5,323 bases of DNA, taken from positions 1 through 5,323 of the forward strand of contig JAZLIT010000110.1 of NCBI GenBank assembly GCA_045617525.1. The letters run 5' to 3'. Shown in pieces: positions 1 through 4,897 of this stretch. The position numbers and the translations under genes are program-made. Position 1 is the first letter of the stretch; the number at the start of each line of letters is the position of its first letter. Below the pieces are notes generated by a model. That model made no database searches and had not been told where the DNA came from. It saw only the letters and a list, made by a program, of their open reading frames with translations. The stretch is from JAZLIT01 sp045617525. Lineage in GTDB: Bacteria; Bacillota; Bacilli; Bacillales_A; Planococcaceae.

Positions 1-33
1 AGGTTTACTGTTTAGAAATATAATTTGATGGAC

Positions 34-63
34 AAAAAAGGACCCGGAGTTTAAATTCCGGGT
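34..63 (-). terminator. Rho-independent terminator, minus strand
   Basis: Read on the minus strand, a 7-bp GC-rich stem (ACCCGGA, positions 63-57, with TCCGGGT, 48-42) closes an 8-nt loop and is followed by CC and six T's (39-34). This is the classic intrinsic terminator layout for leftward transcription. It lies 11 nt beyond the stop of the small broken minus-strand frame at 75-199 and could end that transcript. On the plus strand the stem is followed by only a short T run, so the minus orientation is favoured. Confidence 0.75.
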
Positions 64-74
64 TTGATTAGCAC

Positions 75-199
75 TTACTTGTATTCGTCCATGACATACT
101 GCCTCGCTTTCACATTGAATCTTAGATTTACCTAAGAAAACACTGTTTTAGCTTTATTCAGTTTTGATGGTCCTTTTGAGATTGATCATTCGCACTCAT
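75..199 (-). pseudogene. tiny minus-strand reading frame, apparently broken; function unknown
   Basis: On the minus strand an AGGAGG ribosome binding site (214-209) lies 9 nt before an ATG (199-197) that opens a 13-codon frame, MSANDQSQKDHQN, stopping at 160-158. A neighbouring frame then continues through LNKAKTVFS, a TAG (134-132) and VNLRFNVKARQYVMDEYK to a TAA at 77-75. A hairpin terminator follows at once. One frameshift plus one stop would reconcile these pieces into a gene of about 40 codons, so I read it as a degraded small gene. The 13-codon frame could instead be a genuine small peptide. I do not recognise a family. A perfect 10-bp palindrome, GGGTTAACCC (201-210), sits between the ribosome binding site and the start and overlaps the last two bases of the binding site. 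Confidence 0.3.
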
Positions 200-442
200 C
201 GGGTTAACCCTCCTAGTCATTTGGATTAGAAGTGAAATCTTTAATAGTATAGGTCATTTTTATTTTTTTATACGCTAAAGATTATTTCCATAATCCAAAA
301 AAAATACAACGTTTTCCTTATACAGAGCCTTTAATTTATAAAAATTTATAAAATTAAAAGGAATCTTTTCTTTAATATAAATCCACCAACACATGCTAAC
401 ATTTTGCTAACGTAATCAGGAAACCGATTAATTATCATTAAG
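200..442. other. AT-rich stretch without a gene
   Basis: I see no convincing coding frame on either strand here. The notable content is an imperfect AT-rich inverted repeat at about 328-361 (CCTTTAATTTATAAA against TTTATAAAATTAAAAGG, with two bulges) and, at its right end, the att-like motif at 388-411. No confident promoter was found for the small minus-strand frame to the left. Confidence 0.5.
388..442. repeat. att-like / integrase arm-site-like motif, copy 1
   Basis: A 24-bp block (388-411) is identical to 2169-2192 and contains two direct TGCTAAC units about 11 bp apart (ATGCTAAC then TTGCTAAC). The following 30 bp are also alignable with copy 2 but contain small indels and substitutions. 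Both copies lie on the downstream side of an integrase 3' end. Short direct repeats beside an integrase gene resemble recombinase arm-type binding sites or an attachment region; that role is inferred from position only. Confidence 0.4.
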
Positions 443-447
443 ATGCC

Positions 448-525
448 AGGAATGATGTAAAGGCCGACACGACGTCGGTCATGCGGGCGTTGCCACAGGA
501 TGTGGCGATATTAGCCCGCGTTCCT
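448..525. other. GC-rich branched-hairpin element, copy 1
   Basis: A closing pair AGGAA (448-452) and TTCCT (521-525) encloses two hairpins. The first is CCGAC (464-468) with GTCGG (474-478). The second is GCGGGC (483-488) with GCCCGC (514-519), enclosing GCCAC (492-496) with GTGGC (502-506). Positions 463-520 are about 65% GC in an AT-rich region. The copy at 2317-2394 is identical. The element lies past the integrase terminator and encodes nothing recognisable. It may be a dispersed palindromic repeat, a structured RNA, or a recombination or DNA-structure signal; the sequence does not decide between these. Confidence 0.6.
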
Positions 526-556
526 TTAAAAGCACCCTTGATATGAAAGGGTTTTT
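526..556 (-). terminator. terminator of the integrase remnant, copy 1 (possibly bidirectional)
   Basis: A 6-bp stem ACCCTT (534-539) with AAGGGT (547-552) and a 7-nt loop lies 26 nt past the integrase stop. On the minus strand the stem is followed by GC and TTTT; on the plus strand it runs into five T's (552-556). It could therefore stop transcription in either direction. The stem is short, so it is probably of moderate strength. Confidence 0.5.
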
Positions 557-577
557 ATGTAAGGTGGAAGTGATTTA

Positions 578-919
578 CTAACATTGTAGCAAATAATCGA
601 AGCGTCTCATGAGTTGTGCAAACTTATGGGATGCTTCTTTTTTCATTTCTTTCGTAATATGTAGGTAAATGTTTTTGGTGATTTGATCATCAGAGTGGCC
701 AAGTCTGTCCATAATTTGTTCGAGTGCTACACCTGCCTCTCCCAACAGTGGCGTATGCGTATGTCGTAAAGAGTGCGGTGTTAGGTCTGTATTCAAATGG
801 GCCAGAGTTAGTAACCTAGCCATCCGGAGCTGTACCATTTTGATGACCATTGGGTAACCGGGATTACGCGTTGTTTTAGCAAAGATGAAGTCCTGTTGAG
901 CGTAGAAGATAATAAGGTT
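578..919 (-). pseudogene. tyrosine recombinase (phage-type integrase), C-terminal fragment
   Basis: The minus strand is open for 113 codons, from after a TAA at 922-920 to a TAG at 580-578. It reads as the C-terminal catalytic part of a Bacillus-type phage integrase: QQDFIFAKTTRNPGYP, then RMARLL, HSLRHTHTPLLGEAG, IMDRLGHSDD, IYLHITKEMKKEA. Visible catalytic features are the box II HxLRH (His and second Arg), the LGH histidine and the nucleophilic Tyr of IYLHIT. The N-terminal arm-binding and core-binding domains and the first catalytic Arg are missing; complete relatives are usually some 350-400 residues. There is no ribosome binding site or proper start at the broken end, and the sequence runs straight into the promoter region of the next gene. 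It is an inactive remnant, with the break near 905-920. Confidence 0.85.
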
Positions 920-933
920 TTAAAGGTAAAAAA

Positions 934-942
934 TGGTATAAT
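934..942 (+). promoter_or_regulatory. extended -10 promoter for the ACT-domain gene
   Basis: TGGTATAAT (934-942) is a perfect TATAAT preceded by a TGN extended -10 motif. No good -35 hexamer is seen 16-18 bp upstream, which is common for extended -10 promoters. It lies 25 nt before the start codon at 968, leaving room for a short leader with the AAAGGAG ribosome binding site (951-957). It sits just beyond the broken end of the integrase remnant. Confidence 0.6.
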
Positions 943-967
943 AAACTTCTAAAGGAGTGCTGAAAAT

Positions 968-1366
968 ATGAAATTAAAAATTTTAGATTCAACTTTTTCT
1001 GTTGTGAAGTTTCCACCCAATGAAACAATACCATTATGGGCATTAAACTCCGATGTATTTTCTATTACCCGAACAGATGAGGAACTGTCTATCGTGTGTC
1101 CTTTCGAATGTTTATCCATGAACGAAGTATTTAAGGATGTTGAAAATGATTGGAAGTGTATAAAAGTAGAGGGAGTTTTAGACTTTTCCTTAACTGGAAT
1201 ATTATCATCATTAACGAATCCATTAGCTGAAAATAAAATCAGTATCTTTGCTATTTCAACTTTTAATACGGATTACCTGCTTATTAAAAGCCATTCAATT
1301 GAAAATGCAAAAGTCGTATTAGAGAAAGAAGGTCATATATTTAGCGATATATATAAAACTTATTAA
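968..1366 (+). CDS. ACT-domain protein (ACT_7 / COG3603-like)
   Basis: A 132-residue cytosolic protein with no membrane segment. The N-terminal part (residues 1-55) has the family pattern LDSTFSVVKFPP, a proline-rich turn with W24, then FSITRTDEELSIVCP (31-45). The C-terminal part (about 62-130) is an ACT-fold segment: WKCIKVEGVLDFSLTGILSSL, then NPLAENKISIFAISTFNTDYLLIK. These are typical of small stand-alone proteins with an ACT_7 domain. ACT domains generally bind amino acids or other small ligands as regulatory sensors; the ligand of this family is not known to me, so no pathway is assigned. Length is normal for the family. The ATG at 968 has AAAGGAG 10 nt upstream and its own extended -10 promoter. 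It is likely monocistronic or loosely linked to paiB, 127 bp downstream. Confidence 0.85.
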   Translation: MKLKILDSTFSVVKFPPNETIPLWALNSDVFSITRTDEELSIVCPFECLSMNEVFKDVENDWKCIKVEGVLDFSLTGILSSLTNPLAENKISIFAISTFNTDYLLIKSHSIENAKVVLEKEGHIFSDIYKTY

Positions 1367-1493
1367 ATCATCAGATGGTATAGGTAAACAAGACGTAAAC
1401 AACTTGGTGTTTTTTCGCGTATGAAAAATATCGATATTATTACCTGAATATTGTGTGTTTTGTAGTTGAAAGTTATTGAAGGTGGGATTAATT

Positions 1494-2120
1494 GTGTACA
1501 TACCAAAAGCATTTGAAAATAACGATAAAATAAAATTATATGATTTTATTAAAAGAAACAGTTTTGGAATTTTGTTTTCCCAAGAAGAAAATGGTCCTTT
1601 CGCAACACATTTACCTTTCTTAATTGATGAAAAAAAAGGCGAAGTTGATGTACTAATGGGGCATATGGCAAAACTAAATCCTCACTGGAAATACTTAAAC
1701 AATAAAGAAGTCCTGGTGATTTTCTCTGGACCACATGCTTATATTTCGCCAACTTGGTATAACGAAGATAATACTGTACCTACTTGGAATTATATAGCAG
1801 TCCACGTATATGGAACGGTTAGAATAATTAATGAAAAAGAAGAAATGGTTGAATTAATGGAAAAGACGGTAAATATTTATGAATCCACAATGCCTAACCC
1901 GTGGAAAGCTCAATTCGATAATAAATTTATAGATGGTTTAATGAACGGTATAGTTGGATTTGAAATTTCAGTTAATAAGATTGAAGGAAAATTTAAGTTA
2001 AACCAAAATCATTCGATAAAAAGGCAACAAAACCTTGTCACAGGATTAAGAACCAGCAACCAATATAATTCAGAAGAAATTGCAAGAATTATGGAAGAGA
2101 ACATTAAAGCAAATACTTGA
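1494..2120 (+). CDS. paiB: PaiB-family FMN-binding negative transcriptional regulator
   Basis: A 208-residue protein of the FMN_bind_2 / PaiB family, close to the usual length (about 207 in Bacillus). Diagnostic stretches are YIPKAFE at the N-terminus, GPFATHLPFLID (34-45), GHMAKLNPHW (56-65), FSGPHAYISPTWY (77-89), VPTWNYIAVHVYG (95-107) and, near the C-terminus, GIVGFEISVNKIEGKFKLNQN. The fold is the split-barrel flavin-binding type. In Bacillus subtilis PaiB is linked to repression of sporulation and protease genes; the molecular mechanism is unclear. I place the start at the GTG (1494) because GAAGGTGG lies 8 nt upstream and the family starts MYIPKAF. A TTG at 1476 would add six residues and overlap that ribosome binding site. 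The usual partner paiA, a GNAT spermidine acetyltransferase, is not next to it; the GNAT at 2563-3432 is a different type and in opposite orientation. Confidence 0.9.
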   Translation: MYIPKAFENNDKIKLYDFIKRNSFGILFSQEENGPFATHLPFLIDEKKGEVDVLMGHMAKLNPHWKYLNNKEVLVIFSGPHAYISPTWYNEDNTVPTWNYIAVHVYGTVRIINEKEEMVELMEKTVNIYESTMPNPWKAQFDNKFIDGLMNGIVGFEISVNKIEGKFKLNQNHSIKRQQNLVTGLRTSNQYNSEEIARIMEENIKANT

Positions 2121-2168
2121 AAAATGATTTAATTTCTTTATGTATGCTTTACACAGGTGGAGTGTATG

Positions 2169-2231
2169 AACACATGCTAACATTTTGCTAACAACAATCA
2201 TATGGAAAACCATTAATTATCATGAAAGATG
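2169..2231. repeat. att-like / integrase arm-site-like motif, copy 2
   Basis: Positions 2169-2192 are identical to 388-411, including the paired TGCTAAC units. The next 35 bp match copy 1 with indels (shared CATTAATTATCAT-like core and an AGATG end). Here 83 bp of unrelated sequence (from 2229 to 2311) separates the motif from the 213-bp repeat, whereas in copy 1 the two are fused at a shared ATG. Copy 1 therefore looks like a deletion derivative of this arrangement. Confidence 0.4.
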
Positions 2232-2316
2232 TTACATATAAGATTTTCAAAAACCTTGATTTACCGCACTTTAGGAACACACCGTAATAGATAAGTACAC
2301 ACTTTCACCTTATGCC

Positions 2317-2394
2317 AGGAATGATGTAAAGGCCGACACGACGTCGGTCATGCGGGCGTTGCCACAGGATGTGGCGATATTAGCCCGCGTTCCT
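2317..2394. other. GC-rich branched-hairpin element, copy 2
   Basis: Identical over all 78 bp to 448-525, with the same closing pair (2317-2321 with 2390-2394) and the same two inner hairpins (2333-2347 and 2352-2388). The minus-strand reading frame that crosses it is a by-product of the frameshifted integrase tail and should not be annotated as protein. Confidence 0.6.
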
Positions 2395-2425
2395 TTAAAA
2401 GCACCCTTGATATGAAAGGGTTTGT
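2395..2425 (-). terminator. terminator, copy 2, downstream of the GNAT gene
   Basis: The same ACCCTT/AAGGGT hairpin as at 526-556 (stem 2403-2408 with 2416-2421). The minus-strand GC-TTTT tail is intact, so it can end transcripts from the GNAT gene after they cross the integrase tail. On the plus strand the T run is interrupted by the G at 2424, so termination of transcripts from paiB should be weaker than in copy 1. Confidence 0.45.
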
Positions 2426-2446
2426 ATGTAAGGTGGAAGTGATTTA

Positions 2447-2562
2447 CTAACATTGTAGCAAATAATCGAAGCGTCTCATGAGTTGTGGAAACTTGTGGGA
2501 TGCTTCTTTTTTCATTTCTTTCGTGAAGGTCTGCGCGTGCAAGTAGCCGTGCCATCCGGACT
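2447..2562 (-). pseudogene. integrase 3' remnant with internal deletion and frameshift
   Basis: On the minus strand the sequence starts with VRMARLLARADL (2562 to about 2527), matching the RMARLL region of phage-type integrases. It then jumps, out of frame, into TKEMKKEASHKFPQLMRRFDYLLQC ending at the TAG at 2449-2447. The whole HxLRH, LGH and catalytic Tyr region present in the other copy is deleted, and the join shifts the frame by one base. The C-terminal tail is nearly identical to copy 1 (one residue changed, A to P), but the RMARLL part is clearly diverged in nucleotide sequence, so this is a mosaic. It abuts the stop codon of the GNAT gene with no gap. Confidence 0.75.
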
Positions 2563-3432
2563 TTAACCAAAGATTTGTGCAGTAATAGCAAATAACTCTT
2601 TATTCCTATATGGCATATTAATGGAGTTCTTTATCATTATCGGAGGATTACCAACTTTTACAAATCCACTTTTCTCCAAGAATAACATGAGCCCATCATT
2701 ACTGGATGGCACATCAATCCTTAACTTTCCTTGATGATTAAGAACTAACCCATCGATTATTAAAGCAGCTGTTTGTGAATCTGGTGCTACAATAGGTCCT
2801 ATTAATAGATTGACTGGTCCTAATATGGATAATCCAAATCCAATAATCCTCCCCTTTAGATTTCTAACAACTAAACATTGTTTTGATTGATTTATCCTGT
2901 TAAGAAGTAATTTTCTTCTCTTATCACCAAATGCAGCTGAATCTAATGCAATAATTTCATTGATATCTTTCTCACTGTATTTCTCTAAGGAAATTTCTCG
3001 ATTGTTAAACAATTTAGTTGGAATATAATTATCACTTAAATACTTATGTACATAGTCGACAGTAATAAAATCCAATTTTTCATATAAGGGTTTCCCATCT
3101 TCGGTTGAAATTAACATTATTGAGGTATTTTGAGAAACACTGTCTATACATTTCTGAGTAGCCTTTTTTCCTAAGCCTAAACCTCTATATTCATTATTAA
3201 CAATAACCATACCAATTGAAGCTAAATCAGTTTCATAAGGTATTATTGCGGCACTCGAAATAACTTTCCCCACAGCATTTTTATGTCCGTATATTTTACC
3301 AGATGACATAACGGTTCTAATTTCATACTCATCATAATCCCAGCCAACTGATGCAGAAAGTTCTATTAAATCTAAAATATCATATTTATCAAATTCCACT
3401 AATTCCAACACTATTTTATTGTCTGTCTGCAT
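2563..3432 (-). CDS. GNAT acetyltransferase with C-terminal YitH/Acetyltransf_18-like domain
   Basis: A 289-residue cytosolic protein with two GNAT-like halves. The N-terminal domain (about 7-150) carries the acetyl-CoA pyrophosphate-binding motif A, VNNEYRGLGLGKKA (78-91, RxxGxG type), after a beta strand ASIGMVIV, and the motif B-like LYEKLDF (116-122). The C-terminal part (about 160-289) fits the second domain of YitH-like proteins: DVPSSNDGLMLFLEKSGF, NPPIMIKN, then a terminal ELFAITAQIFG. Substrate unknown; small metabolites or an amine are usual for GNATs. I choose the ATG at 3432 because GGGGGA lies about 7 nt upstream. A longer frame from a TTG at 3531 would add 33 residues with no GNAT similarity and a poor ribosome binding site. 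The gene is convergent with paiB and ends directly against an integrase remnant; its C-terminus still looks family-like, so it is probably functional. Confidence 0.85.
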   Translation of the reverse strand: MQTDNKIVLELVEFDKYDILDLIELSASVGWDYDEYEIRTVMSSGKIYGHKNAVGKVISSAAIIPYETDLASIGMVIVNNEYRGLGLGKKATQKCIDSVSQNTSIMLISTEDGKPLYEKLDFITVDYVHKYLSDNYIPTKLFNNREISLEKYSEKDINEIIALDSAAFGDKRRKLLLNRINQSKQCLVVRNLKGRIIGFGLSILGPVNLLIGPIVAPDSQTAALIIDGLVLNHQGKLRIDVPSSNDGLMLFLEKSGFVKVGNPPIMIKNSINMPYRNKELFAITAQIFG

Positions 3433-3600
3433 TAGAAATCCCCCTAATTCAATCATCTTATTTTTACGTTCAGACATCGAGTTCATCATTTCTAAACGCA
3501 TTAAATTTGGATTACTTAGCTCTCGATCCAATGTAGTAAAACCTCATCGGTAATGACGCCCATTAAACCAGCCTTTCCCTCACCATATATTAATTATGCT
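3433..3600 (-). other. possible decayed coding sequence upstream of the GNAT gene
   Basis: On the minus strand one frame reads YGEGKAGLMGVITDEVLLHWIES and stops near 3519-3517. Another frame opens at the same place (TTG at 3531) and reads LDRELSNPNLMRLEMMNSM then SERKNKMIELGGFL, continuing into the GNAT frame. Both stretches look protein-like, and a one-base shift near 3531 would join them. This suggests a frameshifted remnant of an unidentified gene, or simply chance open sequence. I see no clear promoter for the GNAT gene in this interval. Confidence 0.25.
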
Positions 3601-3633
3601 ATTATCATTATAGAAAAATAAGGAGTGATTGCA

Positions 3634-3839
3634 TTGAATATTTTAGAATATCAAAAATGAGCACAGATTTTTATAAAAAGCGAGGCTGGTACGATTTAAA
3701 TGCTTTTATACGCATCAACTTTTAAACAGAAGAAGTTGGTGTAGTGTCGAAAGTAATCCGTACAATCGAAATTGGTCGGTATCGCCCAGGATTGCGACAT
3801 GAAAAAGGAAACGAAATCGCAAGAAAATTAAAGAATTAA
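3634..3839 (+). pseudogene. MazG-like nucleotide pyrophosphohydrolase, broken and truncated
   Basis: AAGGAGTG (3620-3627) and a TTG start (3634) open MNILEYQK, which stops at a TGA (3658-3660). One A fewer in the A run at 3653-3657 than a continuous frame requires explains this: adding it gives LEYQKMSTDFYKKRGWYDLN and on to AFIRINF. A TAA (3723-3725) then interrupts, followed by TEEVGVVSKVIRTIEIGRYRP. The pattern KRGWYDLN...F.TEEVGE.SKxIRTxEIGRxRP is that of small MazG-like proteins; EEVG is part of the metal-binding helix (the usual EExGE is EEVGV here). Intact relatives have about 100-110 residues; the second metal-binding helix (EELGD-type) and everything after it are absent, replaced by GLRHEKGNEIARKLKN and a TAA at 3837. 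Thus there are three lesions: frameshift, stop, and 3' truncation. Confidence 0.65.
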
Positions 3840-3853
3840 AGGAGAAATCAGTC

Positions 3854-4711
3854 TTGATATATTATGTAATTGACGCTTTTACGGATAGTAAATTTGGCGG
3901 AAATCCAGCTGGTGTCGTGATTCACGAAAATGCAAACGAACAATTTATGCAGAAATTTGCTGCTGAAGTTCGCTTTTCAGAAACAGCATTCATCAAAAAA
4001 ATAGACAAAAAAACCTTTGAAATTAGATTTTTCACCCCAACTGCCGAAGTAGACCTTTGTGGTCATGCTACAATTGCCTCCTTTAAAGCCTTATTAGATC
4101 ATCACATGATTGAAGATAACGATACCTATTATATGAAAACAGAAGTTGGTATACTGCCAGTTGAAGTCAAACAATCTTTTATTATGATGGAGCAAGGTGA
4201 ACCTAGATTAGGGAAAATATTTAATGATTATGATGAATTGGCGAAGCTATTTAATTTGGATAAAAACCTAATAGGCAGTGAACAGTTCAATTTAGTTCCG
4301 CAAGCTGCAAGCACTGGCCTTTGGGATATCATGTTACCAATCAAAACAAAAGAAGCGTTATATGGGTTAAATCCCGATTTTAAAGCCATTGCAGCATATA
4401 CAGAGGAACATTCAGTCGCAGGCATCCATGCATTTACGCTTGATATAACTAGCACAATAGCGGAGAGTCGAAACTTTTGCCCACGCTATAGCATTGACGA
4501 GGAAGCCGCAACAGGTACTTCAACTGGGGCTTTGACCTATTATCTTTATGAAAATCAAGTCATTCGTGAATTGAATAAAGAATTCACTTTTCTACAGGGC
4601 TATAGCATGGACAGACCTTCTACTATTATTACAAAATTAATCAATAAAAATAAGCCCCAAATTATGGTGGGTGGGAAGGCCATTATTTTAACAAAGGGCA
4701 AAATATACTAA
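3854..4711 (+). CDS. PhzF-family isomerase/epimerase-like protein
   Basis: A 285-residue cytosolic protein of the PhzF (phenazine biosynthesis isomerase-like) family, which folds like diaminopimelate epimerase, in two similar halves. Signatures: IDAFTDSKFGGNPAGVV (6-22), RFSETAF (40-46) with E43 in the place of the catalytic glutamate of PhzF, RFFTPTAEVDLCGHAT (58-73), FCPRYSIDEEAATGTSTGAL (208-227) and a C-terminal FLQGYSMDRPS. All expected active-site stretches are present and the length is normal, so it should be functional. No phenazine genes are nearby, and most PhzF relatives outside phenazine clusters have unknown substrates, so phenazine synthesis is not implied. Start is the TTG at 3854, with AAAGGAG (3838-3844) 9 nt upstream; an ATG start is not available at the family position. 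The ribosome binding site overlaps the stop of the MazG-like pseudogene. Confidence 0.92.
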   Translation: MIYYVIDAFTDSKFGGNPAGVVIHENANEQFMQKFAAEVRFSETAFIKKIDKKTFEIRFFTPTAEVDLCGHATIASFKALLDHHMIEDNDTYYMKTEVGILPVEVKQSFIMMEQGEPRLGKIFNDYDELAKLFNLDKNLIGSEQFNLVPQAASTGLWDIMLPIKTKEALYGLNPDFKAIAAYTEEHSVAGIHAFTLDITSTIAESRNFCPRYSIDEEAATGTSTGALTYYLYENQVIRELNKEFTFLQGYSMDRPSTIITKLINKNKPQIMVGGKAIILTKGKIY

Positions 4712-4722
4712 TCATTTACATC

Positions 4723-4740
4723 TAAAAATATAGATTTTTA
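4723..4740. terminator. weak AT-only hairpin after the phzF-like gene
   Basis: TAAAAAT (4723-4729), a 4-nt loop ATAG, and ATTTTTA (4734-4740) form a perfect 7-bp inverted repeat 11 nt past the stop codon. It lacks any G-C pair, so it can be only a weak terminator at best. I see no stronger terminator for this gene. Confidence 0.3.
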
Positions 4741-4880
4741 ATGGTACTAACTTAGTAAAATAGCCACATAAATTAGACAAGCTATGTGAATTGTCTAGGT
4801 AATTAAAGAAAATAGAATATTATGGTGATTTAAAAGAAGATCATGATGCAATGTACTTAAAATATTGTTTATGGACGTAA
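4740..4880 (+). pseudogene. possible decayed coding stretch, family unknown
   Basis: One plus-strand frame reads NGTNLVK, stop, PHKLDKLCELSR, stop (4800-4802), then LKKIEYYGDLKEDHDAMYLK followed by YCLWT and a TAA at 4878-4880. The composition is protein-like and stays in a single frame across two stop codons, which suggests the 3' end of a decayed gene. There is no start or ribosome binding site and I do not recognise a family, so chance cannot be excluded. Confidence 0.28.
4745..4757. promoter_or_regulatory. operator-like dyad
   Basis: TACTAA-C-TTAGTA is a perfect 13-bp dyad with a single central base, in the gap between the phzF-like gene and the C39-like gene. Its shape suits a dimeric repressor site, but it lies 140 bp before the next start codon and no promoter could be tied to it. 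It also overlaps the possible decayed coding stretch. Confidence 0.2.
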
Positions 4881-4897
4881 AGAATGGGGGGAGTAGT

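Larger units (their letters stand above)
443..655. repeat. 213-bp direct repeat, copy 1
   Basis: This segment matches 2312-2524 at a constant offset of 1869 bp with three mismatches (555 T/G, 619 C/G, 626 A/G), about 98.6% identity. It contains, from right to left on the minus strand, the last codons of an integrase gene, a hairpin terminator, and a GC-rich branched-hairpin element. Such high identity, coding and non-coding alike, points to recent duplication or gene conversion between the copies. Confidence 0.95.
2312..2524. repeat. 213-bp direct repeat, copy 2
   Basis: Matches 443-655 with three substitutions, at 2424, 2488 and 2495. It holds the same integrase tail, terminator and branched-hairpin element. 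Together the copies flank 1.66 kb containing the integrase fragment, the ACT gene and paiB. It lies between the convergent 3' ends of paiB and the GNAT gene. Confidence 0.95.

Noticed and set aside
1388..1417. Possible terminator after the ACT gene (CAAG...CTTG followed by a T run)
   Set aside because: The T run is good, but the stem is only four clean pairs with a mismatch beyond, so I cannot support it.
1319..1501. Minus-strand open frame between the ACT gene and paiB
   Set aside because: It overlaps the ends of two well-supported plus-strand genes, has no ribosome binding site, and is not recognisable.
1549..1752. Minus-strand open frame inside paiB
   Set aside because: Antisense shadow of a well-supported gene, with no family resemblance.
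443..2524. Insertion sequence or composite transposon bounded by the 213-bp repeats
   Set aside because: The repeats carry no transposase or terminal inverted repeats, and no target-site duplication is visible. The only recombinase sequence is truncated integrase, so I report direct repeats rather than a named mobile element.
2310..2591. A 93-codon minus-strand open frame across repeat copy 2
   Set aside because: It starts inside the GNAT 3' end, passes through the integrase remnant in a shifted frame, and then translates the non-coding terminator and branched hairpin. It is a by-product of the deletion junction.
1494..3432. paiA-paiB operon formed by the PaiB and GNAT genes
   Set aside because: The genes are convergent, about 440 bp apart, and the GNAT has the two-domain YitH-like architecture rather than the short PaiA form.
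4228..4455. Minus-strand open frame inside the phzF-like gene
   Set aside because: Antisense shadow of a gene with all of its family motifs intact.
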